Below are positions 1 to 11,208 of a DNA stretch of 64,000 bases, piece by piece. The DNA is from Codonopsis lanceolata (lineage: Eukaryota; Streptophyta; Magnoliopsida; Asterales; Campanulaceae). The translations under genes and the position numbers were made by a program. Numbering within the stretch: the first letter of the stretch is position 1; each line of letters begins with the position of its first letter. Under the pieces are notes generated by a model. It was not told the DNA's origin. It was given only the letters and a program-made list of their open reading frames with translations, and did not search any database. Location: positions 160,654,302 to 160,718,301 of the forward strand of contig CM028377.1 in assembly GCA_013146195.2 (NCBI GenBank). Reading direction: 5' to 3'.

Positions 1-939
1 TTAGAAAAATTCACGATAAGAATGATGTGATATTTTTAGAAGAATATATGCCCAAAACAAGTTTGGGGGAAGAAGAAAGTAACAAAAAGCACCCCTCCAC
101 TTGTAGTCTTTGCGGTCCTAGCCTAAATAGGAAAACTTCCTTTTACTTGGAAGTATGAGGGATAAAGGGTAGTCTTACTCTCTCACTTTGAATTCCAATC
201 CTTTCCATCAAATCCCAACACATTGGCCTTACAAGCTAATAAAGACCTGATGATCTTCTTGCCAATGCTTATGTTGTTTTAATGTCAAGTGAGTAACATG
301 GTGATGAATCAAACTTCATGTTCATTATTATTCACTTAAAAGCTCAACGTGTTAGCATAATCTTAGCTATTACAAGTCATTGGGATAGGAGAGCATTGTA
401 TGACATACATAGAGTGCATGGGATGGATGTATAAGTCTTTTAATCCTTACCTGCATGGCCGGCCAGGGTTTGGATGGTAGATCTCATAATTCTTAAAGCA
501 TGATTTTCTCTCAAACTTTGATTTTCATATGAATGTGGTGTTTAGCTTAATAAAACTGTTTTAGTTAAGATATTCTTTAAAACCGGTGATCACACACACA
601 GAGAGAAATTAGAAGTGCTGAGTTTTAAGAAAAGATCGGTGGTTTTATGACTAAGCACGCATATATGTGGTGAGAGCATCAAGCGAGATTACACATACCA
701 TACACTATTAACTTAAGGTTGAAGCTAAAAAGATTTTAGGTTTTATTTATAGATTAATTTTTATTCGCTTTTGTATTTATCACGCATAGTCAAAGTCACT
801 CGAAAGAGTTTGTGGGTTTATAGAGGGAGTGTAAATAGTGTCCCTCCAAAAGATTTTAATTTTTGTTATTTATATGCTTTTGTATTTATAAGTAATTTTG
901 TTTACTCGTGGACGAGCAAAGTTTAAGTTTGGGGGTATT
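1..939 (+). mobile_element. Athila-type Ty3/gypsy element, 3' untranslated internal region
   Basis: Non-coding region between the env-position ORF and the 3' LTR of an Athila element whose 5' part lies left of the window. Bases 1 to about 620 align collinearly with 52530-53187, the same region of the second Athila copy, with many shared blocks and scattered indels. It contains a purine-rich AAGTTTGGGGGAAGAAG near 60. It ends with a polypurine tract (AAGTTTGGGGGTATT, 924-938) directly before the LTR, as expected for the plus-strand primer. Confidence 0.8.
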
Positions 940-2239
940 TGATCGATGTATTTTATACGTCGATTTTATATACTTCTATGACTTAAATTATGCTATTTCA
1001 CGAGGCTTTTGGCTACTAATATATGTTTTCGGTGAGTTTTATAAGTTTCAGGGTTATTAGTGAAAATATGCGAAACTCCAAGGTTTTAAGCGCAAATTTC
1101 AAGAAGGGCCAAAAAGGAAAAATGAAGAAAAATAAAAAGGCGAGAATGGACACCTTGCGGACGCAGGTGCCTCGACCTTGCGCGACCGCAAGGTAAGAGC
1201 GTCTGGTCACAAAGGCAACCAAGGAATCAAACGGCCAAAAACACATCGGAGACCTTGACGCAGGTACCTAACACTGCGACCAAAGGTGGTCGAATGCGAC
1301 TATTTCGGATTTTCACACAGTGGTTCGATTGAATTACAACTCTCGAGTATATATAGAAGTCTGATGCCGAGCCAAAGAGAGGGAGGAGGGCTGAAAGCTC
1401 TCTTTAGGTAGATTTTAGGTAGTTTTTAGATTGTATAACATAGTTAGATTCTGTAATTTCAACATTGAAGATCAAATCATGTATCCAATCATCTCCATGT
1501 GTTGTTCATTGTCTATGATGAACTAATTCATCCATAATCTAGGAGGTGGGAGGTAACTTGTATCAAATTTATGTTTTGATTCTTATTTATGTTCATTCAA
1601 TGCTTGTTGATTGTGTTGTTTATCAATCCCTATATTATTTTGCTTTGAACAAATGAATGTAATCGCAAATAATAAAGGCCTAGAGGTGCGGATAACCGCA
1701 TGACCAAGTGCATATGTCGTAATCGGCTCACCAACACAATAAATTGGACCTATCGATGCACGAGTGATAAGTTAGGACCAGGTTCTTACATGATCTAGGT
1801 GACGGATAGATCATAAATCTAGGTGACAGTAGATTGATAGTTCATGTGCTTAGGATATAGAATGGATGAATTTTTGGGGATGGAGGTGAACCAATTGTTC
1901 AACGGAGACTATATCTATCTTTAGTGAAGAACCCAAGACATTGAATGATAATTATTATGAATTACACATAAAGGAGATACAAGTGAAACCCAGAATCCTA
2001 GATTGCCACCCATCATAAGATCTTCATATCTGTTATTATTGTCTAATTAGTTAAACATCTATAAATAGTAGTTTAGAGTAGAATTAAATATAAAAACCCC
2101 CTTTAGATTAATAATTTGCTATCAATAAATTGCACTGTTCGTGATCACTTGTCTCTGTGGGTTCGACCCTTGCTTCCAATACTATTCTATAATAGTCTTG
2201 TTCACTTGCAAGGAAAAAGATTAATGAAAACATCGATCA
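940..2239 (+). mobile_element. Athila 3' LTR (complete)
   Basis: The LTR runs from TGATCGATGT to ACATCGATCA, a perfect 10-bp terminal inverted repeat, and starts right after the polypurine tract. Length is 1300 bp. The next five bases are GGAAG (2240-2244), the predicted target-site duplication; its partner should lie left of the window beyond the 5' LTR. The U3 part holds a GC-rich motif cluster and a TATA box (separate entry). The element is inserted into a minus-strand Tekay-type LTR. Confidence 0.88.
1148..1355 (+). promoter_or_regulatory. Athila LTR promoter: GC-rich inverted motifs plus TATA box
   Basis: Two diverged copies of the word ACCTTGCGGTCGCAAGG occur at 1152-1196 (ACCTTGCGGACGCAGGT, then ACCTTGCGCGACCGCAAGG). 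Weaker copies follow at about 1252-1315, then a TATATATA box at 1348-1355. The same order of motif pair, second motif pair and TATA is repeated at 49441-49617 inside the other Athila element. Assigning the TATA box as the LTR promoter is inference from position. Confidence 0.65.
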
Positions 2240-3156
2240 GGAAGCAATTATCATATTTCGATTTAAGTGAGCAAGAATCCAAATGAAAATAAACGTTCAA
2301 AGGTGACTCGAGTAATCAACTATCACCAACCATCCCATACCAATTATCGACAATTGACTACTCACAGAATCCCATGATCACATAAACAAATTCATAAATC
2401 ATAGTTCATAGATCATAGTTCATAGATCGTAAATCATAGATCATTGGTATATCCGGATAACCACGCCACAAGCCAAGTGGCGTTCATAAGCATCATAAAT
2501 CATAGTTTTCATAATTCATAGTGTCATAAATTCAACTTAGTGATCATGATAAATTTCAAGTAATCAAATAATTTTACAAAATCAGGCATCGCCAAAAATC
2601 GTACTTTTCATATTGAAGGTATCTCACATGAAAATCAATAATTATGTTAGAATAGACAGATAATCAAATTATGAATTCGAAGGAAGTGTAAGCGACGAAG
2701 TTCAAATTCAAATGCCGATTTAAAGTCGGCGTACGTTTCAAGAAGCATTGATATCAAGGAAATAATGAGAACCTAACAAACGGTACATAAAAATTTGAGA
2801 CCTAAAAGAGGTATAATCCTTACCTCGAAATACTTAGCAAAAATTAATTCGCACCACGTACGATCGTCATAAGCTCGCTTGTCCAAATCTAAATTCAAAA
2901 CATACATAATTATCAACTAATCTCATTACAATAATTAACCCTTAATGTTTATACCAACTCATTATTACTAATTATGGAAATAATTTATACCTCATATTAA
3001 TTAACACAATATTAATAAGATACAATTGTGATATCAACCACATTGATTTTTCCTAACCCAACAAAACCGTACGCATACAACCCAAAACAAAAAAAAAATT
3101 GAAATCACACTCTCAACACACACTTACACACACACAAGCACACATAGTACTGTTAC

Positions 3157-3158
<2 letters not shown>

Positions 3159-3208
<50 letters not shown>
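3159..3208. repeat. (TA)n microsatellite
   Basis: Uninterrupted TA dinucleotide run of 25 units. Confidence 0.97.
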
Positions 3209-3210
<2 letters not shown>

Positions 3211-3462
3211 TGTTAGGTAATATTTTTTTTTTGCTAGGTAGGTTTATTATCTCTGAACACACACCTACACACCTTCATGACGCACACACACTAATACAAT
3301 CTCCTATGGAAAATCGGTACTATCACTACTAACCCATTACTGTGTATGTGTATGTGTATGTGTACAAAGGCAAATCAAAGTGACAAGAGGAGGTTGATTT
3401 GCTTACCCCAACTCACAACTATTGCCGCCTTCTCGATTTTTCTTTTTCTCTTATGGCTGCCG

Positions 3463-3468
<6 letters not shown>

Positions 3469-3503
<35 letters not shown>
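3469..3503. repeat. (TA)n microsatellite
   Basis: Uninterrupted TA run of about 17 units within the same LTR fragment. A third run of about 12 units lies at 3829-3853. Confidence 0.96.
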
Positions 3504-3505
<2 letters not shown>

Positions 3506-3827
3506 ACTGTTTCGGTATCCCCTCACCAATTATTTATATTACACCTTTTTAGGTTTTCTAACCCTAACCCAAAACCTAATGTGATTTGACTGAACTAAAT
3601 TAAGTAACCTTAATAGATAATTATTATTAAAGTATTAGTCCCAAGTGGGCATAACCCGACTCAATTCAATTAATTACTAAATATGTACAAAACAAAAATA
3701 AATGGGCCTAACCCGACCCAGTTTAATTAATTACTAAATAGGTTCAAAACAATCAGATTAACCAAAAATAATTATAGTATTAATTAAATAAGTCCAAAAC
3801 AATTATAATTTTAATTAACATGAATTA

Positions 3828-3858
<31 letters not shown>

Positions 3859-4092
3859 TTATCGGAGTATTACACTAAGGCTCTAGTAGGACTTAGTTAA
3901 GGACTAAGACGATACATGAAGCAAGTATAACAAAGTATGCAACACATAGAAGGCATACAAGAAACTACGATCATGGTTGACCTAATACAACGATGATATG
4001 AATAATATGGACTCTAAAACATGTTAAGGCACATATGAGCATATTAACAATTATAGAAGACATGTTATACAAGTAGGTTTTGTGTTCTCACA

Positions 4093-4484
4093 CGACTACT
4101 GTTGACCACTCTTGTCGACCAGTGATTTTGAATGTTGAGGGGTGTATTTTTACTGATTGACCGATAAACCAGTGATGGTTTATCGGTGGTTCAATAAATC
4201 AGGCCATAAAAGAATATATTTTTTTAAATGAGGCTACAAATGACCAAGTTATCTTTGACTTGGCCATTTGTGTAAATCCCCCGGCCTAATTGTATAGCAA
4301 ATGAGTAGTTTAAATTTTTTTTTTTACCAAAATAGTTAAGCTCCCCAAAAACTCTCAACCATTGTTCTTGCTCAAAAAGAACATTTATTAAGGGCAAGCC
4401 ACCTTTCTTAATTTTAGTGAAAAATAAAAAAATGGACATTCACTTAGAAGGGCGAAGTGAGTAACAAATTAAAATTGTAGTATA
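4093..4484. other. Unassigned AT-rich DNA
   Basis: No ORF with recognisable similarity and no terminal repeats. Only short homopolymers and a small GATAAACCAGTGATGGTTTATC palindrome-like block near 4163. Confidence 0.5.
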
Positions 4485-4729
4485 CTCCCTCCGTCTTGGA
4501 TAAATGTTTTTATTTTTTATTTTCTAGCATTCATCCTAATATATCATTTCATTTAATATTATCATTATTGCACATCCTAGAGAGAGAGAGTATAGTGGGT
4601 ACATAATTAATGAGAGAGAGTGAGTATAATGTGTGTTATTATCACAAAATATTTTACAACTCATCGTTAATTACATTTCTTAATCCTTGTATTTATTCCA
4701 TTAGAAACATTTATTCGGGACAGTGAGAG
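4485..4729. mobile_element. Stowaway-type MITE
   Basis: The ends are CTCCCTCCGTCTTGGATAAA and, on the other side, TTTATTCGGGACAGTGAGAG, which are imperfect inverted repeats of the plant Stowaway (Tc1/mariner) type. The element is flanked by TA on both sides (4483-4484 and 4730-4731). Length 245 bp, AT-rich and non-coding. Confidence 0.82.
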
Positions 4730-4731
4730 TA

Positions 4732-5639
4732 ATTGTTACATTGAATAACTTCCATGAAATTTCTCATTTTTTATTAGTAAAAATTTGACGTATATATTTT
4801 AATTATTTTCAAAAACTATATAAGAAATAATTTGTAGTACTTTTCGTTTACCATAAATCATGTTTTATGGTTTTGAGAAAAATAAAAAAAATACTACAAA
4901 TTAAATTTTTACTTGAAAAATAATTAATTTTAATTTCAGAAGTCAAAACATGACAATTATTTATGGAGTACAATTTAAATCATGGCATGCGAAGCGTACG
5001 GAAGTACTCACAGGAGTCTCAGACAACCTAATAAGTCGGTTCTAGGCCAATATCCTCAGCCCCGACCCGATCTCCTCTTCCTCAGGCTTTGGCCCATTGG
5101 GTCTTGAGTCCACAGAGTTGGGTTGACTTAAGCCAGGCTGACAGGCTTCGATCCCACCATGTGCCAATTCGGTCCTTTCCCCATTACAAGGCCTTCCATT
5201 AGTTGGTCCTATAATTTTAAATAGTTATAATAAATTCAATGTGGTTCTAAGCTTTCATTTGAATATGAGCTATGAAAGTAGAGTAGGTTTTCGGTAGAAC
5301 AGTCTTACAGATTTGAATTCGTAAAACGGAGCTTAAAATAATATAGTGGCGGTTGATGAAGAGGGTAACCTGTCAAAAAAGAATGCGAGTTATCCAACAA
5401 GAAAATAAGACAAAATGAGAGGAAATTGGGCTAAAAATCACGGGTCGACCCGAATCCATCACGAAAGAGCGTGTGTCAGCGAAAGGGAGGCGGGCCATGT
5501 GTTGCGCGCGGGAAGTGCCACCGCATTAATGAATGTTTGTTTATTTGTTCTGGTGCCCTCACTTTTTCTAAACATACTACTAAAGTCCCTACGTGCCTAT
5601 TGCATTTTAGTCTTAAATCAACTTGAAAGCGCAATATTG
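4732..5639. other. Unassigned DNA with diverged element pieces
   Basis: AT-rich. A stretch near 5280-5345 (TCTTACAGATTTGAATTCG followed by TAAAACGGAGC) resembles the TAAGACGG-type element found at 15355 and 17590. A GC-richer stretch around 5440-5525 has no coding match that I recognise. Confidence 0.4.
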
Positions 5640-6115
5640 ATACTCTTTAAGGTTAAAAGTGACATTTTGAAGGGAAAAAAAGTGATAATTTTTAATAAAA
5701 TGTAAAATGACACTTCTAGAGCTAAAACGGATATTTTTAATGCTAAAAAGTGACACATTTAATACTAAAAATTGATATTTTTAAAGCCAAGAGTGACTAT
5801 TTTTATTTAAATGCAAATGGATATTTTTGGAGGCAAAAGTGACACATTTAATGTTAAAAAATTATAAGTGATATTTTCAAGGCCAAAAGTGATGATTTTT
5901 ACAAAACGCTACTTTTAAAAGAAAAAATGGCAAATTTAATGTCAAAACAATGAACATTATTTAAGGAAAAAAGTAATAATTTTCATTAAAGATGCAAAGT
6001 GACACTTCTAGTTATGATTAAAAGTAACACATTTAATGTTAAAAAGTAACTTTTTTTGATAAAAAGTGACATTTTTAATACCAGAAAGTGACATTATTTA
6101 GTAATGAACGTGAGG
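5640..6115. repeat. Degenerate array of an AAAAGTGACATTTTTAA-like short unit
   Basis: More than a dozen diverged occurrences of the core AAAGTGACA followed by TTTTTAA or TTTAATG, spaced irregularly at roughly 20 to 50 bases. Spacing and sequence drift argue for an old tandem array or a repeat-rich non-autonomous element. No terminal repeats were identified. Confidence 0.6.
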
Positions 6116-6614
6116 GATGACCCTGCAAATTTCAAAAGCTAAGGGGTATTGTTGAGATTTCTGAATCTTAAACAAGTTTTTTCAATAGAAATATAGTATG
6201 CATCCATAGCAAGTTATTAGCAACCGTAATGAAATTTAATAATCATTATATACGTTATTATTGTTTTTTTTACTATTGTTTTGCATCTAACTGTCTATTT
6301 TTTCAATTAAAATTTAACGTATATTTTTTTGTACTTTTTTCGAAATCACAAAGTACATATATTATGAATCACGAGTTTTATGATTTTGAAAAAAAAAATA
6401 AAAAGAAATATGTCATATTTTCATTTTAAAACTATCAGTTTGCCTCAAGAAAATCAATCAAAACAATAACTTAGGAACCGGGGGAGTACATAAGATTCTG
6501 GTATTAATTCATTGAAATTTCTTGATTGGTTGTATAATTTGTAAATTTTACTTTACGAAGTGAGACTTATAATTTTAATTACGAAAAAATTGTTAGCTTT
6601 TTTTATATCTAATA
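6116..6614. other. Unassigned AT-rich DNA
   Basis: Homopolymer-rich sequence. The block ending GGAACCGGGGGAGTA near 6487 looks like the right end of a decayed MITE, but no matching left end was identified. Confidence 0.4.
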
Positions 6615-6921
6615 CTCCATCCATTCCATCCAAAAAGTCCTCATTTAAGAAATCTATTTATTAAGGGATATATTAATACAATCAAAGTTAATCATAATTA
6701 GAAAAATAGTTAAGTACAAACAATGTACTTACAACACAAATGAAAGGTAAAGATGAAATGTTATAGAAATTGTAAGCATCTATATTATAAAACAGCTAGG
6801 TAATTGACTAGGGCTATTCGGATGTTGAGATCAAATTATCTTTAAAAATTTAACGGTTGAGATTCACCCTCGCATTCACATGTGTAAGTAGTTATCCATT
6901 TTTAACTTCATATTTTTTCTT

Positions 6922-7093
6922 GGGCAATGTTAGGGTCACTCTCATTTTGCACCAAAATATGAGTACTCTATGATGTGACATACTCTCATTGGTTAAACAT
7001 TTTGTGAGTCTCAGCACTCCGGCCAATAAGAGTGTACCACGTCATAAAATATTCATATTTTGGTACAAAATGAGAGTGACCCAAGCATTACCC
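6922..7093. mobile_element. Palindromic MITE with GGGTAATGCTTGGGTCACTC-like ends
   Basis: Left end GGGCAATGTTAGGGTCACTC and right end the inverted GAGAGTGACCCAAGCATTACCC, continuing inward as long inverted arms (CATTTTG, ACCAAAATATGA). About 172 bp. A diverged relative lies at 13052-13222. The superfamily is not certain; the target duplication is unclear. Confidence 0.7.
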
Positions 7094-7439
7094 TTTTTGA
7101 TACGATCTTCTCGGAAGGCTTCGTTGAAGAACGAATTACTCACGTGGCGGAAGCTTACGATCGAAGGATGTTTGCGGGGGTGACACCTCGACCGACAATT
7201 AGCACGAAAAGAGCCTTGACATGTACAGTCGCAACCCGCAATCGTAGCAATTAAAGAACCTAAGTATTGTGAATAACGCCACAATAGGTATGGAATTCCT
7301 ATTGATAAGTTAGGTTTCGAACACAACGTAATCACACCGAAGTATTCACAAGTTCATGAAGAACAAGGAGGTTTTGAAAAAAAAAACACTCAAAACTATA
7401 TTAACTTAATAATCAACTAACTTAACTGTCTTTCAATGA

Positions 7440-7830
7440 AAGGAAAAGACCTATATATAGGCTTGCAAGTAAACCCTAATACTTGTAGAAAAAGAAACCA
7501 TAAAAATAACTAAAATAAAGAAAACCCTAATAATCTCGTTTTTCTACAAGGGTCTATTTTCTAAAATTGCATTTTGGCCCCAAAAGTCTTCCAATAGTTA
7601 TTAAAAGCTCCCCAAGTCATATCTGAATATATGGGGACTCATTTGAAGGCTTCCTTTTCGATAATGAATTGTTTTAAAGCTGATACGGCACAAAATGGTA
7701 CCTTGCGGCCGCAAGCCCTCAGCACCTTGCGATCGCAAGCTTTCCAGAAAGTCAGTCTGTAAAATAACAAGGCCTTGCGGTCGCAAGCCTCTTCATCCAT
7801 GCATCCGCAAGCTCTTCAGAATCATCAGCC
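7440..7830 (-). promoter_or_regulatory. Captured LTR-like promoter segment inside the Helitron
   Basis: On the minus strand a TATA box (CCTATATATAGG, near 7450-7461) is preceded, at 240-350 bp, by four copies of the word CCTTGCGGTCGCAAG (7700-7715, 7727-7740, 7773-7788, and a weaker one at 7803-7812). The same word occurs before the TATA box of the Athila LTR. Flanking sequence to about 8090 shows no ORF. The likely origin is an LTR promoter captured by the Helitron; the source element is not identified. Confidence 0.5.
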
Positions 7831-8624
7831 TCGTTCCTTTTATTCTGAATTACGTTCACCATCTTCCTTGGTTTCTTTAAGCTTAGCCTCTTTGATCTCG
7901 TCGAGTATCCATTATAGTAACTCGAATCTCCAATGAACCCACGAATTAAGTTGGTGTAGAACTCTTGAATCTTCAACTCATATTCCACACGTTTTATGGG
8001 CTTCATTTGATTTATTTTGCACTTGGTTTTGAACTTTCTATGCTTGATCAACATTTGACTTTGAAATGGACTTAGGCTTAACAGGATCTCATCATTTTTT
8101 TTTCTTCTTATAAGTCAGTCCTTACAATTAATATTATGAGCAGTCACCTATTTTTCTTCTCATAATGTTTAATCTTCGTATTACAAAGTCACACCATACG
8201 ATTAATCTTTTGAACAATCATCGCTTATAAAACATCAATCCCTCAACTATCACTTGAAACAATGTACCCGCCAACTGTAACTTTTGTTTTTAAAATCACA
8301 CCTTCTATTTAGACACTGTCATTTCAATTGATAAAATCAGATATATTGGCACCGTGCCATAGGCACGGACATGAAGATCTAGTAATTTTAAAAATTGACT
8401 CTTAAAGTAAAATATTAAAAAATAATATAATGAACTATTTACCTGAAACGGAAGGGAGTATTTGTGTATCATAATTTTTTCACCCCGTACTACTTACTGA
8501 TATCTCTATCTTCACATTAAACAAAACAAGTACTTTGCCCACGAGTAACACTAAGAGATCTTAATATTTCATTCTAATGATTGGGTGTATAAATTGCTCC
8601 CTCCCTAAATAATGTCTTGTTCTA

Positions 8625-8881
8625 CTCCTCCGTCCCTAAATAATTGACTTAGTTGACTTAGTACATAGATTAAGAAAAAATAATTGACTTGATTATTTAT
8701 ATTAGTTTAATGTGTAATTTCTTTTAAAACTCATGTGCATGTGGCTCATAATTAAGATATAGTGAAAAAGTAAGGGTAAAGTGGTAAAAGTAATGTTTTA
8801 AAAAAATAAGTTTTAAACTGGACAATTATTTTGGGACGGACGAAAAAGAAAAGGATGACGATAATTTAAGGACGAAAGGAG
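8625..8881 (+). mobile_element. Stowaway-type MITE (same family as 53188 and 18662)
   Basis: Aligns end to end with the copy at 53188-53445, including the internal blocks AAGTAAGGGTAAAGTGGTAAAAG and ACAATTATTTTGGGACGGAC. TA lies on both sides. About 257 bp. A short extra terminus (GCTCCCTCCCTAAATAATG) just upstream at 8596 may be a partial second copy. Confidence 0.85.
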
Positions 8882-8883
8882 TA

Positions 8884-10261
8884 CTTTTTTGTCGGTCCTA
8901 AAAAATTATTTTGTTTGTAAACTTTCCTTTTTTTATAAAACACACATCATTTTATAATTTTTCTTTCATAAGAGTCTCACATAAACATTTGTTTTTAAAG
9001 AAACAACATATTATAATACCAACAATATTAGGATTTGAATCAATTCATTTATTTTAATTCGTATGTTGAGTCAAACATAACAATAATTTAAGGACACATG
9101 GATGAGTATATACACTAACCAATTACTTGAACTGATATGTTGGGATGAAAAATTAGGTTACATGTAAAAATATCAAGTAATCCGGTTCGACGTCGTTTCT
9201 TTTCTAAGATTCAGGTTTATAAGTTATGTAAGGGGCCATTAAAACATTAAGCATTTGGAAAATGATTAAATCAATATGCAATAACACCCTTGCACAGACA
9301 GACACACTAACAAATAAATATTTAAACAGAAAATCATTCACAATAAACAAAAATTAAAAACTAAACTATTGATTAATCAATAAAATTATCATGCATTATA
9401 AATTAGCAAAAATAATATGCAAAACATAAATTAAACCTTAAAATCTAATTACCTAGATATACATATTGATGATTTTACATAACACAAAGAAGAAAAGAAA
9501 CTAAACAAAATTTTAAATTAGTTAGATTAGAGTAAGAGATGAACCTTTTGAGAAATTAGTTGCAATGAAAGATTCAATGGTACAATGTTTCCCCCCTTTT
9601 TTTTTCTTCACATCATTTCGATTTCTTTGCAATTACCAAATGCGACTCTCAAATCTCAACTCTTTCTTCACACCTCACGTATATAATAGATTAATAGGAT
9701 CTTGATTTTGTTTTAGTTTGGGCCTAAGTATGAGGTGTGGATTTTAAGATGAGATGTTGACATTATTTATAAGAATAATTGCAGTCCGTACCATTTGTTG
9801 AAATTATAACTGCTTTAGTACTTTTTTTTTTTGTTTTCAAAATCGCAAAAATCAATTTTCATAATTTTGTTTCAAAATTGCCCACAACCTACTATTTCGC
9901 CATTTTCTCTTCATTCTCTTCACTGTCTCTCTCTGTCTCTTCTTTTCCCTCTTCTTCATCTTTCTCCACTTCTTCACAGATCTGCTTGCCATCCAGCTTT
10001 TAAAAGCTTTGGGAAGAAAATTGAGATTAAGATTGTTAGTTACCAGTTTTGAAACTAATATACTAGTTGAAATAAAAAAAATTGAGGAAGAACCCGTCAG
10101 CATAACATAATTTTTGATCCCGGATGAACCACGAGACCCACCGCATATCAAATCGAATCTCTCGACAAGATCTCCAGTAGAAATGGTTTACCTCGTGGCG
10201 TCTTCGTTTTGAGGCCAAAAAATATTGTTTAAGCACTGTTTTGAGCTTCATAAGTTTTTCG
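8884..10261. other. Unassigned AT-rich DNA
   Basis: No recognised domain. A CT-rich stretch at 9900-9980 resembles a 5' UTR and is followed by sequence that might derive from a gene fragment (10080-10220), but no reading frame matches a family I know. Confidence 0.4.
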
Positions 10262-10565
10262 ATGCCCAATTTTTTGTATTTTGATACCCAAATTTGAGCT
10301 GAGATTTTTGCATTTTGATACACAAAAATTGACATATTTAAATTGTGCATTACGATGCCCAAATTGGGCAGTGGTTTTATGCATTTTGATGCCCAAAAAA
10401 TTCATAGATTACAATTGTGTATTACGATGCCCAAATTGGCCAGTGACTTTTTGCATTTTAATGACTAAAATTTTGATAGATTTCAATTGTGCATTGCGAT
10501 GCCCAAATTGAGCTGTGGCTTTTTGCAATTCGAGGTCCAAAATTTTGATAGATTTCTATTGTGTC
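10262..10565. repeat. 72-bp tandem repeat, about four copies
   Basis: The anchor ATTGTG(C/T) recurs at 10342, 10414, 10486 and 10558, an exact 72-bp period, with a partial unit before the first. Each unit holds two copies of GATGCCCAAA, one often continuing as the palindrome GCCCAAATTGGGC. Since 72 is divisible by three, one frame stays open through the array, but the translation matches nothing known to me. Confidence 0.88.
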
Positions 10566-10640
10566 TATTATGAAAATTTAGGGTTGTGAAGCTTATACAA
10601 AACACTTACAATTTGATAAGCATGGACCTAAATAATATAA

Positions 10641-11208
10641 ATGTTATTTTGTGAGAGTATCTTAAGGAAACAAAAAGATACTATTTCAACAATCTGGTTG
10701 AGAACAAATAGTTTGTTACTCGAATTGATATATTCCAAGAAAGAAGAGTTTATCTCTAAAAGAACAAGTGGGAAAAACAATAAATTTTATGTTTACAAGA
10801 AAATTAGTGGGAGCTCAATTATATATTTAGTCTACTATGTAGACGATATACTATTAATTGGAAATGATATCCTTACCTTGCAATCTGTTGAAAGTTGGTT
10901 ACAGAAATATTTTCCAATGAATGATTTAGAAGAAGCATCCTATATTCTGGGAATAAAGATCTGTAAAGATAGATCGAGAATGTTACTCGGCCAGATGTAT
11001 TGTATGCATTTGAGCATGAGGAGCTGACCACATACTAATCAGATTCAAGTGATGGTCATTTGATTTCTATCACGACTATCCTAAAGTACTTGAGAAGGAC
11101 TAAGGATACGTTCTTGATTTATGGAAGCAATGAAGAGGTCATTGTAAATGGTTACATTGATGCTAACTTTCAGACCGATAAAGATGGTTATCAATCGCAG
11201 TCAAAACG
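10641..11208 (+). pseudogene. Ty1/copia pol remnant (reverse transcriptase and RNase H fragments)
   Basis: An interrupted frame encodes the copia reverse transcriptase core YVDDILLIGND (near residues 68-78 of the 128-aa stretch 10641-11027), followed by the typical WLQKYFPMNDLEEASYILG segment. After a stop and a deletion, 11060-11208 encodes the RNase H entry LKYLRRTKDTFLIYG and a degraded NGYIDANFQTDKD. Integrase, gag and LTRs are absent. The usual copia LYVDD context reads YYVDD. The piece ends abruptly at a junction near 11208 with unrelated non-coding DNA. Confidence 0.85.

Larger units (their letters stand above)
2240..4092 (-). mobile_element. Truncated Tekay/Del-type LTR
   Basis: On the minus strand this begins TGTGAGAACACAAAACC at 4092. 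Its first 215 bp (3880-4092) match the start of the solo LTR at 32400-32622 in order and sequence. It is cut on the left by the Athila insertion. No polypurine tract precedes its start on the minus strand, so it is a 5' LTR or a solo LTR. It contains AT-rich sequence and three TA microsatellites. No coding capacity was seen. Confidence 0.65.
6779..8382 (+). mobile_element. Non-autonomous Helitron
   Basis: Begins with TC (TCTATATTATAAAACAG) after an A and ends with CTAG before a T, the A/T insertion context of Helitrons. A perfect 7-bp hairpin (CCGTGCC, loop ATA, GGCACGG) at 8354-8370 ends about 8 bases before the terminal CTAG, matching the family's 3' structure. Length 1604 bp. No Rep/helicase ORF is present. 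The interior carries a palindromic MITE (6922-7093) and a captured LTR-promoter-like segment (about 7100-8090). Confidence 0.8.
6615..8458. mobile_element. Stowaway-type MITE split by a Helitron
   Basis: Left part 6615-6778 starts CTCCATCCATTCCATCC after TA. Right part 8383-8458 ends ACCTGAAACGGAAGGGAG before TA. Removing the Helitron joins them into a roughly 240-bp element, the usual Stowaway size. The termini have diverged, so the family call rests on end sequence, TA flanks and restored length. Confidence 0.6.
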
